The notes: generated by a model from the sequence alone, not told the origin. Numbered from the stretch's first letter, positions 52,933 to 62,942 are shown. The stretch: DNA of 64,000 nucleotides from Soehngenia sp. (GCA_024637045.1 JAGXFX010000019.1:62001-126000), one strand, 5' to 3'. Program-made: numbers and translations.

Positions 52933-54291
52933 TCACTCCGTCAAGTCTTTTACAATTCTTTTGAAATGGTTCCCTCGCTCTTCAAAATTTTGGTACATAT
53001 CCCAGCTTGCACAGGCAGGTGATAAAAGTACTGCATCACCGATTTTTGCAATTGATATAGCTCTACTTACTGCTTCCTCCATATTGCGTGCTCTGTAAAT
53101 ATCTTTGATTCCAATCTTTTCAGCAGCTCTTACTATGTCTTCTGTTGTTTCTCCAATAAGAACCAAAGCTCGTGATTTGTGTTGGAGCACTTTGAGAAAC
53201 TTCTCATAGTTTGCTCCTTTGTTGTATCCACCTGCAATCAGTACAATTGGATTATTAATAGCCTCTATGGCTTTTATTGTTGACTCTACATTTGTTCCTT
53301 TGGAATCGTTGTAAAAATCAAGTCCATTTTTCATGGCTATATGCTCAATTCTATGCTCCACTCCTCTGAAATTTTGAATTGTTGTTCTGATTGTATCATT
53401 ATTGATATCAAGAGCTTTCATAACCCCAACTACTCCACAGATATTTTCAATATTATGAGCTCCTGGAATCTTTATATCTTCGAGTGCAAGTATAATTTCC
53501 ATTGATCCATCGTTTCTATAGATTATTGAATCATTCATAACAAAAACACCTTGTGGAAGTTCATTTTTTGCACTGAACCAAATTATCGAAGCTCTAGTTT
53601 TTCCTTCAATTTTTTTTAAGTTTTCGTCTTCCCTGTTAAGTACCAGGTAATCATCACCACTTTGGTTTGCAAATATCTTGAACTTGGATGCCATGTAGTT
53701 CTCAAATGTCCCATGCCAATCAAGGTGATCCTCCGTTATGTTAAGAATAAGAGAAACCTTTGGTCTAAAAAGAAATGTGTGTTCAAGTTGAAAACTACTT
53801 AGCTCAAGAACAAGGTAATCTTCTTTTTGAACACCTTCCACAACTTGAAGTACTCCAGTTCCCATATTGCCTGCCAGATGAGTTCTTGTGCCATCATTGT
53901 TAAAAATCTCACCCGCCAGCATTGTGGATGTAGTCTTTCCATTTGTCCCAGTTATTCCAATTATCGTTCCTTGTATTCCCAAATTGTAAGCAAGTTCAAT
54001 ATCTGAAATAACAGGTATTCCCTTATTTATTGCAAACTCGATAACCTTATTGTCCGGTGGTATACCAGGGCTTTTTACAATAAAGTCCACATCTTGAACC
54101 ATGTTTACCATTTCTTCCTGGATTACTTCTACATTGTCCAATTGGTTTTGTTTGAGAATTTCTTTAATCTCCACTTCAGGTTTTTCATCGTATACACTTA
54201 GTTCATTATTGTGTTCAGATAGAAGTTTCAGTGCTGACACCCCAGTAATTCCTATACCCATAACCATTATTTTTTTTCCCTTTATAAGCAT
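52933..54291 (-). CDS. murD: UDP-MurNAc-L-alanine--D-glutamate ligase MurD
   Basis: A 452-residue Mur ligase. Residues 1-90 are a Rossmann-like domain (IMVMGIGITGVSALKLL), and the ATP loop is GIIGITGTNGKTTSTMLAGE-like. It also has LNITEDHLDWHGTFENYM and NDSKGTNVESTIKAIEA, which identify MurD. The ATG at 54291 has AGGAAG eight bases upstream. It adds D-glutamate to the stem peptide. Confidence 0.95.
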   Translation of the reverse strand: MLIKGKKIMVMGIGITGVSALKLLSEHNNELSVYDEKPEVEIKEILKQNQLDNVEVIQEEMVNMVQDVDFIVKSPGIPPDNKVIEFAINKGIPVISDIELAYNLGIQGTIIGITGTNGKTTSTMLAGEIFNNDGTRTHLAGNMGTGVLQVVEGVQKEDYLVLELSSFQLEHTFLFRPKVSLILNITEDHLDWHGTFENYMASKFKIFANQSGDDYLVLNREDENLKKIEGKTRASIIWFSAKNELPQGVFVMNDSIIYRNDGSMEIILALEDIKIPGAHNIENICGVVGVMKALDINNDTIRTTIQNFRGVEHRIEHIAMKNGLDFYNDSKGTNVESTIKAIEAINNPIVLIAGGYNKGANYEKFLKVLQHKSRALVLIGETTEDIVRAAEKIGIKDIYRARNMEEAVSRAISIAKIGDAVLLSPACASWDMYQNFEERGNHFKRIVKDLTE

Positions 54292-54303
54292 ATGACACAC
54301 TTC

Positions 54304-55269
54304 CTAACTTAGTATAAATAATCCTGTCAATGACAGAACCAAGGTAGTTGCCCAGAATACCCAGACAACTTTTATTTCTTTCCAGCCTTTTTGCTCATAG
54401 TGATGATGCAAGGGCGCCATTCTAAAAAACCTTTTTCTGGTGAGCTTAAAATATCCTACCTGAATAATTACAGATAAAGCTTCTGCAAAGAAAATCCCTC
54501 CGATTATCGGTATAAATATATAAGTCCCAGATATCAATGTTATTGCTGATAATGCTCCACCTATTGCAAGTGATCCAGTATCTCCCATAAATATTCTTGC
54601 AGGGTTGTAATTGTAAATCAAAAATCCCAGCAATGCTCCTGCCATTGCAAATGATGATACAGCAGCTTCTGTAAATCCAAATCTATTGGAAAGTAGCCCA
54701 AATGCAGTAAAAACTATTACAGAAACACCAGTTGCAAGACCATCAAGTCCGTCTGTCAAGTTTACAGCATTAACTGTTCCCACGACAACTATCAGCAAAA
54801 ATGGTATGGTCAAAAGTCCCAATGCCAATGTTTTTTCACCAAGTATCGGAATAACAATCTGTGGATAGGAATCCGAAAAATTCAAGTAGTATAGTATCAA
54901 GACCATTGCTACAACAATCTGTCCAATTATCTTTTGATATGCTCTTAGTCCAAGATTTCTTTTTTTTACTACTTTTATATAATCATCCATATATCCCACA
55001 GAACCAAATCCGAGGGTTGAAAACAAAATCATTCCCATATCCATGTTTAATCCACCTGCAATCAATGATGCTACTATAAACCCCGCTAGGAAAATTATCC
55101 CCCCCATAGTAGGTGTCCCGGATTTTGCCAGATGGGATGAAGGGCCATCCTCTCTAATGCTCTGTCCTATGTTTAATCGCTGCAGCATTGGTATTATTTT
55201 CGGCCCAAGAAATGAGCTTATTACAAAGCCTGCACCAGAAGCCAGCAACAGCTGGGTTGTTTCATTCAT
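54304..55269 (-). CDS. mraY: Phospho-MurNAc-pentapeptide transferase MraY
   Basis: A 321-residue membrane enzyme with ten helices that makes lipid I. It contains TPTMGGIIFL, the catalytic VNLTDGLDGLATG, NYNPARIFMGDTGSLAIGG and the MAPLHHHYE motif. It is first in a second transcription unit (mraY-murD-ftsW-murG...), after a terminator that follows the pbp gene and its own promoter. Confidence 0.96.
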   Translation of the reverse strand: MNETTQLLLASGAGFVISSFLGPKIIPMLQRLNIGQSIREDGPSSHLAKSGTPTMGGIIFLAGFIVASLIAGGLNMDMGMILFSTLGFGSVGYMDDYIKVVKKRNLGLRAYQKIIGQIVVAMVLILYYLNFSDSYPQIVIPILGEKTLALGLLTIPFLLIVVVGTVNAVNLTDGLDGLATGVSVIVFTAFGLLSNRFGFTEAAVSSFAMAGALLGFLIYNYNPARIFMGDTGSLAIGGALSAITLISGTYIFIPIIGGIFFAEALSVIIQVGYFKLTRKRFFRMAPLHHHYEQKGWKEIKVVWVFWATTLVLSLTGLFILS

Positions 55270-55313
55270 AAACTTACTCCTCTCAACTGTAATTCTTAGT
55301 CTATATCATTCCC

Positions 55314-55342
55314 ATTATAGTAAAGATTGACTCCATTTACCA
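55314..55342 (-). promoter_or_regulatory. Putative promoter before mraY
   Basis: TGGTAA (55342-55337), 17-base spacer and perfect TATAAT (55319-55314) on the minus strand, 45 bases before mraY. The -35 box is weak. Confidence 0.5.
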
Positions 55343-55361
55343 GATGTATTTATCAACTTCC

Positions 55362-55390
55362 GAACAAGAAAGACAACCTAGGTTGTCTTT
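55362..55390 (-). terminator. Terminator after the class B PBP gene
   Basis: AAAGACAACC and GGTTGTCTTT form a perfect stem around TA, followed by CTTGTT, directly at the end of the PBP gene. It splits the division cluster into two units. Confidence 0.6.
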
Positions 55391-57411
55391 TAGTTGGAAT
55401 CATTTAGCTCCTCAGTGGATAAAACAGGATTGTTACTACCATCCTCAAGATAAAGATCTATTATGGAACCTTTAATTACTTCTACTCCAGGAGAAGGATA
55501 TTGATCCAAAACCAACGTATCTATATTGAAATCTTCATACTCTGTGGTGTACCTAAGATCAAGATCTGTTAATTCTTTACCAGCACTATTTATCGATAAA
55601 TTTCTTACATCAGGAACAATTACAGTCTCCTTGGTAGCTTCCAGCTCGTCTTCAGTGTACTTTCTAGGAACCTCCAGGTAGTTTAGTGTTTTCTCTATAA
55701 CACTGGCTGCTGCCGGTCCAGCTACAGTGCCTCCGTAGTATATCCCAGTAGGCTCATCTACTATAACCAACACTGCAATTTTTGAATCATCGACAGGAGC
55801 CAATCCTCCAAATGACGATATATACTTGCCATCAACATATCTTCCATCAATAATTTTCTGAGCCGTACCTGTTTTCCCTCCTACTCTGTATCCAGGTACA
55901 TATGCTCTTCGTCCCGTTCCCTCCAGAACTGTCAACTCGAGCATATCCAGCAGCTCCTCGGATGTAGTCTTTGAAATCACTTGCCTCTTATTTTCAGGTT
56001 CGTACGATTCAATAATTCTGCTATCTGAATCCAATAGACTTTTTACTATATATGGTGTCATAAGATTTCCACCATTCCCTATTACTGAAATTGCATTTAT
56101 CATTTGTATAGGAGTTACTGCAATACCATGACCGTAGGACAATGTAGCAAGATTTACCTCCCTGATAGATTCAGTTCCTGATGGAATTATCCCTTTCTGT
56201 TCGCCAAGAAGGTCAATTCCCGTTACTTCTCCAAAACCAAATGCTTTTATATATTCAAACATTTTTTCCTTTCCAAGATCCCTTGCCATATTTACAAAGG
56301 CAACATTGCAGGAATTGCTGAAAGCAGTAGAAAAATCCTGATCTCCGTGAGGATCATACCAGCTTGAGCATCTTAATACTACACCTGGAATATCTCTGAT
56401 AAATCCATTGCAATAATAATGAGTATTGAGATTTGCTGATGCTTCTTCAAGGGCTGCTGCTGCAGTTACAATCTTGAATGTAGAGCCGGGTTCATATATA
56501 TCATTGATAGCGTAATTTCTCCATAGTTCATACCATTTTTGCTGCTGTTCATCGAATGTAAGAGATTCCCATTGCGTATTTACGTTTTCATCCAATGACA
56601 TCCTTGGATTATTGGGATCATAATCGGGTTTGTTAGCCAATGCAAGAACTTCTCCTGTATTGGGGTCCATTACAATAATTGAGACACTTTTCGCCTGATT
56701 CTTGATCAATGTCTCTTCTGCAGCTTCTTCAGCGAAACCCTGAATCGTTTCATCTATTGTAAGAACTACAGATGTTCCATCCTCGGGATTATATATTTTC
56801 TCACCACCATACGGCAGTTGTCTGTTATCTCTGTCTGTCGCCTTAACCCATACACCTGGCACTCCAGTTAAGTATTCATCATACACCTTTTCTATTCCAT
56901 AGAGTCCATTATTGTCAATATCTGTGAATCCAAGTACATATGAAGCGAAGTTTCCAAAGGGGTAGTACCTCTTGCTATCATCTACAATTGATATCCCTTC
57001 AAGGTCTAGTTCTCTTACCATCTCAGCTTCTTCTCTTGTTATCCACTGCTTGAGTTTTACTACAGAACTTTCTTTCGTGAGATTCTCGTATATTTTTGTT
57101 GAATCGATTTTTAGAATAGGTCCCAACTTCAAGGCAGTTTCTTCAGGATTATTTACATCTGAAGGACTTGCCCATGCTGTAAATGAAGTTACATTTACAG
57201 CCAGCTTTCTGCCTTTCCTGTCGTAGATAACTCCACGATCGGATTTCAGATTTATTGCCTTTGTCCATTGCTGCATTGCACCTCGTCTATATTCTGAGCC
57301 TTCAATCACCTGAACTCTAATTAATCTATATCCTAAAAAAAACACGATTAAAGTTACTACAAATATAGCAAACTTTAATCGTTTTCTGGTTGATTTATTT
57401 ATTCTATGCAA
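55390..57411 (-). CDS. Class B penicillin-binding protein with PASTA domain (SpoVD/PBP2B type)
   Basis: A 673-residue transpeptidase. One membrane helix (about 13-30) precedes the dimerisation domain and the catalytic domain with S310-TFK (EPGSTFKIV), the S-x-N box near 367-369 and KTG at 513-515 (GGKTGTAQK). A single PASTA domain lies at about 594-655 (VPDVRNLSINSAGKELTDL). The start is TTG at 57411 with AGGAGGGG before it. By position after ftsL it should serve septal peptidoglycan synthesis with FtsW; a sporulation role (SpoVD) is possible. Confidence 0.92.
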   Translation of the reverse strand: MHRINKSTRKRLKFAIFVVTLIVFFLGYRLIRVQVIEGSEYRRGAMQQWTKAINLKSDRGVIYDRKGRKLAVNVTSFTAWASPSDVNNPEETALKLGPILKIDSTKIYENLTKESSVVKLKQWITREEAEMVRELDLEGISIVDDSKRYYPFGNFASYVLGFTDIDNNGLYGIEKVYDEYLTGVPGVWVKATDRDNRQLPYGGEKIYNPEDGTSVVLTIDETIQGFAEEAAEETLIKNQAKSVSIIVMDPNTGEVLALANKPDYDPNNPRMSLDENVNTQWESLTFDEQQQKWYELWRNYAINDIYEPGSTFKIVTAAAALEEASANLNTHYYCNGFIRDIPGVVLRCSSWYDPHGDQDFSTAFSNSCNVAFVNMARDLGKEKMFEYIKAFGFGEVTGIDLLGEQKGIIPSGTESIREVNLATLSYGHGIAVTPIQMINAISVIGNGGNLMTPYIVKSLLDSDSRIIESYEPENKRQVISKTTSEELLDMLELTVLEGTGRRAYVPGYRVGGKTGTAQKIIDGRYVDGKYISSFGGLAPVDDSKIAVLVIVDEPTGIYYGGTVAGPAAASVIEKTLNYLEVPRKYTEDELEATKETVIVPDVRNLSINSAGKELTDLDLRYTTEYEDFNIDTLVLDQYPSPGVEVIKGSIIDLYLEDGSNNPVLSTEELNDSN

Positions 57412-57422
57412 TAAAACCCCTC

Positions 57423-57869
57423 CTAGTAAAGGCTGGCAAAAATACCAATTACATTTCTTACTTTATCCTGAAATGTAACCTGGTATGAATCATTCGAAAC
57501 AGAATCATTGATAGTGATGTATTCAATCTGGCCTTCTTCGGGATAAATCATTCCCAGGCTGTTTTTTGCCTGTTCACTTATTAGTGTGGTATTTTTCAAA
57601 CCTTCAAGGGTCCCTGATAAATCCTGTTTCAATTTCTCCAATTCTGTTGCTTCGTTTTCCAGACTTGTTATTTCTAATCTCATAGAAGTTATTTTAGCAT
57701 ATCCTTGTAGAATAAACAAAGAAGTACTTAATAAAATAATTGCAAGGGTAATATACATGCGTCTATTTAGGGCATATGACTTCTTCTGAATAGTTTTTCG
57801 GACTTCCTTATGTTCTTTCTCACCTATGTATTCAGGGTATTGATCATACAGTACTTTTGCTGCCATCAT
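57423..57869 (-). CDS. ftsL: FtsL-like divisome protein
   Basis: A 148-residue bitopic protein: basic cytoplasmic part, one helix (about 37-55), then a leucine-zipper-like coiled coil (60-95; RLEITSLENEATELEKLKQD). It lies between rsmH and the class B PBP gene, the invariant ftsL position. Sequence similarity is low in this family, so assignment rests on architecture and order. Confidence 0.85.
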   Translation of the reverse strand: MMAAKVLYDQYPEYIGEKEHKEVRKTIQKKSYALNRRMYITLAIILLSTSLFILQGYAKITSMRLEITSLENEATELEKLKQDLSGTLEGLKNTTLISEQAKNSLGMIYPEEGQIEYITINDSVSNDSYQVTFQDKVRNVIGIFASLY

Positions 57870-57894
57870 AATATTAGCCCCCTTAACAAGTTGC

Positions 57895-58827
57895 CTATAT
57901 TCTTTCAGCCACTCTCAGCTTCGCTGATCTACTCCTCGGATTATTGTCGAGTTCCTCTTTTCCAGGAATTATTGGTTTTCTTGTAATAATTTCAATTTCA
58001 CGTTTCTTATCACAAATACATGTTGGAAATTTCGGTGGACAAATACAATCTTTATATAGCTCCTTGAACTGTTCCTTAACTATCCTATCTTCCAGTGAAT
58101 GAAAAGTTATTATTGCAAGTCTTCCACCGGGTTTAAGGCTCTCCACCATTTCTGCTACAGCCTTTTTCAATACGTCCAGCTCTGCGTTAACTTCGATTCT
58201 AATGGCCTGAAATGTCTTCTTGGCTGGATGATGTCCTTCCATTCTAACTTTCTTCGGAATTGCTTTTTTTATAACGGTGACAAGCTCCATTGTTGTATCA
58301 ATTGGTTTTTCAGCTCTTTCATTGACAATGAATTCTGCAATTCTCTTTCCCCACTTCTCCTCGCCATACTGAAGAAAAATGCTTGTAAGCTCTTCAGATG
58401 AGTAGGTATTTACGACGTCCCATGCTGAAAATTCATTAGTGGTATCCATTCTCATGTCCAGAGGTGCATCTTTGTTATATGAAAATCCTCTTTCATCCGT
58501 ATCTAGTTGATGTGATGAAACTCCCAGATCAAGCAGTATTCCATCTACCTTTTCTATTTGGAGTTCCTCAAGCACCGTTTTTATATTTACATAATTTGAG
58601 TGTACAAGATGTACCTTATTTATATGTTCTTTTAGTACTTCTCTGGATTTCTCCAATGCATTCATATCCTGGTCTATACCTATAAGTTTTCCGGTAGTCA
58701 GTTGTTCGACAATTTTAAGTGAATGCCCTGCTCCTCCAAGTGTTCCATCAACATATATTCCATCTTCTTTTATGGAGAGTCCATCCAGAACCTCCTGGAG
58801 TAATACTGATACGTGATGAAATTCCAT
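57895..58827 (-). CDS. rsmH: 16S rRNA m4C1402 methyltransferase RsmH
   Basis: A 310-residue SAM methyltransferase: [15 protein letters not shown] at the start, [38 protein letters not shown] and [18 protein letters not shown]. It methylates C1402 in the ribosomal P site. Second gene of the mraZ operon. Confidence 0.96.
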   Translation of the reverse strand: MEFHHVSVLLQEVLDGLSIKEDGIYVDGTLGGAGHSLKIVEQLTTGKLIGIDQDMNALEKSREVLKEHINKVHLVHSNYVNIKTVLEELQIEKVDGILLDLGVSSHQLDTDERGFSYNKDAPLDMRMDTTNEFSAWDVVNTYSSEELTSIFLQYGEEKWGKRIAEFIVNERAEKPIDTTMELVTVIKKAIPKKVRMEGHHPAKKTFQAIRIEVNAELDVLKKAVAEMVESLKPGGRLAIITFHSLEDRIVKEQFKELYKDCICPPKFPTCICDKKREIEIITRKPIIPGKEELDNNPRSRSAKLRVAERI

Positions 58828-58864
58828 GTGAACACCCCCTGAATACCTATTTTCTATAAATTCA

Positions 58865-59296
58865 CTAGATCCCTAATTCTGCCATTTTTTCAGCTATGCT
58901 GTCATAGCTTAGACTCTCATCATCATTGTAGTTATCCCATTCTTCCTTGCTCCATATCTCAAGTCTTGTGGATACTCCAATTACAACTGTATCCTTTGTG
59001 AGTTTGGAGTGGTCTCTCAGATTACCAGGTATCAATATCCTTCCCTGTTTATCGAGTACGCATTCCGTGGCTCCCGAGAAGAAAAATCTAACAAATGCTC
59101 TAGCATCCTTATTTGTCATAGGCAGGCTTTTAAGCTTGTCCTCTACAATTTTCCATTCGTCTTTGGGATAAACAAACAGGCAGTTATCAAGGCCTTTGGT
59201 CATAACAAACTCATCTCCAAGAGGTGCCCTGAATTTTGAAGGTATGATTAATCTTCCTTTTCCATCTATGGTATGTTGATATTCACCTATAAACAT
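58865..59296 (-). CDS. mraZ: Transcriptional regulator MraZ
   Basis: A 143-residue protein with two AbrB-like SpoVT repeats: [20 protein letters not shown] and [20 protein letters not shown]. MraZ represses its own operon by binding repeated boxes at the promoter; three such boxes lie just upstream. The ATG at 59296 follows GGAG and gives the normal length; a GTG four codons earlier is less likely. Confidence 0.95.
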   Translation of the reverse strand: MFIGEYQHTIDGKGRLIIPSKFRAPLGDEFVMTKGLDNCLFVYPKDEWKIVEDKLKSLPMTNKDARAFVRFFFSGATECVLDKQGRILIPGNLRDHSKLTKDTVVIGVSTRLEIWSKEEWDNYNDDESLSYDSIAEKMAELGI

Positions 59297-59320
59297 ACTC
59301 TTCTCCACCTTTGCCGATTA

Positions 59321-59350
59321 TTTACCACTTTCCTCCACTTCGCCCCACTT
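59321..59350 (-). promoter_or_regulatory. MraZ operator: three tandem 10-bp boxes
   Basis: Three direct repeats in exact 10-bp register on the minus strand: AAGTGGGGCG (59350-59341), AAGTGGAGGA (59340-59331) and AAGTGGTAAA (59330-59321). GTGG repeats at this spacing are the known binding pattern of MraZ. They lie between the -10 box and the mraZ start. Confidence 0.88.
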
Positions 59351-59357
59351 TGTATTT

Positions 59358-59386
59358 ATTCTACCCTAAACCGCATGTTTTATCCA
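59358..59386 (-). promoter_or_regulatory. Putative promoter of the mraZ operon
   Basis: TGGATA (-35-like), 17 bases, TAGAAT at 59363-59358 on the minus strand, just upstream of the MraZ boxes. The -35 match is poor. Confidence 0.4.
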
Positions 59387-59441
59387 CCATTTTAGTTAGA
59401 TAAAGTGACCTTTTAGGACTTTAGTCCCGGTTCATGACGAA

Positions 59442-59475
59442 AAAAGAGCCCGGAAAGTCGATTTCCGGGCTCTTT
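59442..59475 (-). terminator. Strong terminator after lgt
   Basis: A 14-bp perfect stem, AAAGAGCCCGGAAA with TTTCCGGGCTCTTT, around five bases, then TTTCG on the minus strand. It separates the lgt unit from the mraZ operon. Confidence 0.85.
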
Positions 59476-59510
59476 GCTGGTTAAAATAGTTTAATTCTTT
59501 TCTCTATTCT

Positions 59511-60254
59511 CTATTGTAAAGTACCTTTCTGGGCTGCTTTTTTTCTATAGTACAATAGCGCTCCCCCAACTAATATAGCCAATACACTTATAAGCTGTGC
59601 AACTCTTAATGGTCCAATCATTAAGCTGTCTGTTCTCAAGCTTTCGATGAAAAATCTGGCTACAGAATACAAAATTATATATAGCAGAAAGATTTCACCC
59701 TCAACCTTGGACTTCTTCCTATACCATATTAAAAACATAAAGACCATCAGGTTCCAGATTGACTCGTAAAGGAATGTTGGGTGTACCTTGACCCCATCTA
59801 TCATAATTCCCCAGGGAAGGTCTGTGGGACCACCATGGGCTTCCTGATTTGCAAAGTTACCCCATCTACCGATAGCTTGCCCAAGTATTAAACTTGGAGC
59901 AGCAACATCCGCAAAAGTCCAGAATTTAAGATTCTTAATTTTTGTAAAAATTATTGCTACAACCGCACCACCGATTACAGCGCCGTGAATTGCCAGTCCT
60001 CCACCTCTAATATTTAGAATCTGTCCCGGATTGGCACTGTAATAATCCCATGAAAAGACAACGTAGTAGAGTCTTGCGAATATTATTGCGACAGGCACTG
60101 CAAAAAGGAGAAAGTCTATGAATGTCTCTTCTTTTACTCCTTTTCTGCCTGCTTCTTTTGTAGCTATCAAGGTTCCTATTAGAACTGCTATTGCAATAAG
60201 CAATCCATACCATCGAACTTCAAGTCCGAATATCGTAAATGCTACTGGGTCCAT
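59511..60254 (-). CDS. lgt: Prolipoprotein diacylglyceryl transferase
   Basis: A 247-residue membrane enzyme with seven helices that adds diacylglycerol to lipoprotein cysteines. It has RGGGLAIHGAVIGG and the signature GRWGNFANQEAHGGPTD, with YESIWNLMVF after it. GGTGG precedes the ATG. Confidence 0.95.
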   Translation of the reverse strand: MDPVAFTIFGLEVRWYGLLIAIAVLIGTLIATKEAGRKGVKEETFIDFLLFAVPVAIIFARLYYVVFSWDYYSANPGQILNIRGGGLAIHGAVIGGAVVAIIFTKIKNLKFWTFADVAAPSLILGQAIGRWGNFANQEAHGGPTDLPWGIMIDGVKVHPTFLYESIWNLMVFMFLIWYRKKSKVEGEIFLLYIILYSVARFFIESLRTDSLMIGPLRVAQLISVLAILVGGALLYYRKKAAQKGTLQ

Positions 60255-60268
60255 TGTTTAACCACCTT

Positions 60269-61564
60269 TCAATTCTTGCCTGTTTCCAACTCAGGCCATA
60301 TTATTGATATGACACTTCTGTCTTCCCTGAAATGGCTGTTGAATCTTTTGAGAATGTCATCAAATTTAATTTCGTTTAGAACATCCAGATAGTCTATCAA
60401 GAGAAAATCCTGGAAATAAAGGTCTGTTAGATTATTTGCAATGAATTCAACCGAGTTGAATCCTGTAAGAAAACCTCCGATTTCCTTTCTCTTGATTCTT
60501 AGGAAAGCTTCCTCTGTAATATATTTATCTGATTTTTTAAACATTCTCCGAATTCGATCATATACTTCCTGAGGGTTATCACTTTGACCTGCAATCAATG
60601 AGTGCCCATAGGTCTTCTTCCCAGTGAAATATGCACCGAAGCTGCTATCAACAAGACCATCCGAGTATAACTCGTTATAAAACTCCGAGCTGTTGGTAAA
60701 TAACATATCCAGAATTATATTTGTGATTATGTCTTTTTTTACAGCATCCCTGCCAGTCAAATTTAATTCGTTATCTTTTATTCCTATATGAAAAAGTGGT
60801 TTTGATGTCAGCATTCTTTCTTCAATTGACTTTAACAGAACATCATCTGGTTCATTCTGCACAATTCTTTCAACATCATCCAATTTATCTGCATAGTCTT
60901 TGCCTGCTGAGTTAACAGTTTTTACAATTTCCTCACTGTCAAGGTCACCTACTACAAACAGCACCATGTTGCCTGGATTGTAAAATGTCTTGTAAGCAGT
61001 TTCCAGGTCATCCTTGCTGATTTTATTTATACTTTCCACAGTACCTGCAATATCTGTTCTGACTGGATGACTGTAATACATTGCTTTTAAAGTATTGAAA
61101 AACACAACCCATTTTGGATTATCCTGATACATTTGTATTTCCTGAGCAATTATTCCTTTTTCTTTTTCAATATTTTCTTCAGTAAGGAATGGGCTTTGGA
61201 CAAAATTCACAAGCAACTTCAGATTTTTATAAAAATTATCAGTTGAATAAAATAGATACGAGGTCTGATTGAAATTAGTATATGCATTTACATATGCTCC
61301 CTGGGATGAGAATTTTTGGAACAGGTCCTCATCAGGTTCCTCAAATAGTTTGTGCTCTAGAAAATGAGCTATTCCTTCTGGCAGCTCCACAGGTTTATCC
61401 TCACCAAGAGGAACAAATTTATTATCTGTTGAACCATAGTTAGTAGTAAATATTGCATATTTCTTGGTAAAACCTTTCTTGGGAAAATAAAACAAATTTA
61501 TGCCATTATCCAATTTCTGATTATAAATTTCTTCTCTCAAACTATCATTTCTTATTTTTTTCAT
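60269..61564 (-). CDS. M16 family zinc peptidase (YmfH-like)
   Basis: A 431-residue M16 (pitrilysin-type) peptidase. The inverted zinc motif HFLEH is present (PEGIAHFLEHKLFEEPDEDL), followed about 75 residues later by the conserved glutamate region EKGIIAQEIQMY. The start is the ATG at 61564, with GAGAGG before it, overlapping the preceding gene by 20 bases. Together with the upstream inactive-looking partner it forms the usual YmfF/YmfH pair; substrate unknown. Confidence 0.9.
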   Translation of the reverse strand: MKKIRNDSLREEIYNQKLDNGINLFYFPKKGFTKKYAIFTTNYGSTDNKFVPLGEDKPVELPEGIAHFLEHKLFEEPDEDLFQKFSSQGAYVNAYTNFNQTSYLFYSTDNFYKNLKLLVNFVQSPFLTEENIEKEKGIIAQEIQMYQDNPKWVVFFNTLKAMYYSHPVRTDIAGTVESINKISKDDLETAYKTFYNPGNMVLFVVGDLDSEEIVKTVNSAGKDYADKLDDVERIVQNEPDDVLLKSIEERMLTSKPLFHIGIKDNELNLTGRDAVKKDIITNIILDMLFTNSSEFYNELYSDGLVDSSFGAYFTGKKTYGHSLIAGQSDNPQEVYDRIRRMFKKSDKYITEEAFLRIKRKEIGGFLTGFNSVEFIANNLTDLYFQDFLLIDYLDVLNEIKFDDILKRFNSHFREDRSVISIIWPELETGKN

Positions 61565-62837
61565 TTTGCACCTCTCTATTGGGACCATACATAAAATAAA
61601 TAGTGTCCAGATTCACTGTTTTCATGGCATCAATAACATCTTTTCTTGTTACATCCTCAAGTTGCTTAATCATTTCTTCAAGGCTTCTATCATCATTGGC
61701 TATGATTTTCCCAAAAACAAATTCTGACACCATTTGAGGGTTATCAATTATCGATTCACTGGATGTTCTGACTGATTTCTTTGCTATCTCTATGTCTTCG
61801 TCAGAAAAGTTGCCTTTTACCATATCCTGCAATGCTTCGTTTATAAGATCGACAGTTTTTTGATAATTATTGTATTCAATCCCAGCATCAAGAAGAACTA
61901 TTGATTTATGCTTAACGATGTTTGAAGTTACATAGTATGCAAGGCTATGCTTTTCTCTGATGTTTCTAAACAAAATTGAATTTGGCCCTCCACCAAAAAT
62001 TTCATTCCCCAGAAGCAATCCATTATATAATGAATCTTCATATCTTATCCCCGTTCTATATCCTAAGACAAGCTTTCCCTGATTTACCTGCATCTTCTCT
62101 CTTACCTGGTTTTTATTCTGTGACTTTTCTATGATTACTTCTCTTGGAACATATTTTATGCTTTCTCTATTCAAAATCTCTTCAGGCATAAGTTCTTCTA
62201 AATTCATCTTATTGTCATGTCCTGTATATACTATTTCAATCTGGCTTTTAAGAAGAATATTTCGATAGTGATCATAGAGTATTTTTTCATCTATCCCATC
62301 AACATCTTCTACATATCCACTGGGATAGATGCTGAATTTTTCACCTTTACACATTTCCTCTATACACCTGTTGATTGAATAGCTTCTCTTGTTATTTATT
62401 TTGTTGTTTATTCTTGTTTTGAGATTCTTCTTTTCTTGCTCTATATATGTTTTGGAGAATAGACCCTCCTCAGTATATGGGTCGAAAAGAACTTCCTTGA
62501 CCATTTCCAGTACGTCCTTGTCAAGTCCTTCTTCTCCTGTGTACCTTCCATCAGCCCATTCCATTGAAACTCTTATAATCTGTCTCTCTCCTCTTCTTGA
62601 AGCGCTTATTTTTAGATTGGCTCCGAAAAGATTTTCAAGTCTTCTTTCCATCAGCAATGTACTTGGATAGTTAATTGTTCCCCTATCAAGCACCATGGGC
62701 AGCAATGAATTTAATGTAACCTCTTCCCTCTCCAAGGGCCTTATGATATAAATCCCAAGGTAGTTGGATTTGAATTTATCTGTATAGGTTAAATTTATAC
62801 TCACTCCATTACCAATTTCTTTTCTCTGGGATTCCAT
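61545..62837 (-). CDS. M16 family peptidase-like protein without zinc motif (YmfF-like)
   Basis: A 430-residue M16-fold protein. No HxxEH motif is found where the active subunit has it (the region reads LLMERRLENLFGANLKI), but the second-domain blocks GNEIFGGGPNSILFRNIREK and HSLAYYVTSNI are strong. It is therefore probably the non-catalytic subunit pairing with the next gene. The ATG at 62837 has GGAGGG about ten bases upstream. Confidence 0.87.
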   Translation of the reverse strand: MESQRKEIGNGVSINLTYTDKFKSNYLGIYIIRPLEREEVTLNSLLPMVLDRGTINYPSTLLMERRLENLFGANLKISASRRGERQIIRVSMEWADGRYTGEEGLDKDVLEMVKEVLFDPYTEEGLFSKTYIEQEKKNLKTRINNKINNKRSYSINRCIEEMCKGEKFSIYPSGYVEDVDGIDEKILYDHYRNILLKSQIEIVYTGHDNKMNLEELMPEEILNRESIKYVPREVIIEKSQNKNQVREKMQVNQGKLVLGYRTGIRYEDSLYNGLLLGNEIFGGGPNSILFRNIREKHSLAYYVTSNIVKHKSIVLLDAGIEYNNYQKTVDLINEALQDMVKGNFSDEDIEIAKKSVRTSSESIIDNPQMVSEFVFGKIIANDDRSLEEMIKQLEDVTRKDVIDAMKTVNLDTIYFMYGPNREVQNEKNKK

Positions 62838-62910
62838 TTCTACAATCCCTCCTTTCTCTATTGTACAAGTCATTTAATACCCAATCAGGAAAACGCTTAA
62901 TTATTCTATC

Positions 62911-62942
62911 AAAAAAATAAAGGGTCTGACCCTTTATTTTTT
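62911..62942 (-). terminator. Strong terminator after deoC
   Basis: AAAATAAAGGGT pairs with ACCCTTTATTTT around CAG-type loop bases and continues into TTTTTG on the minus strand, starting at the deoC stop. Confidence 0.85.
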
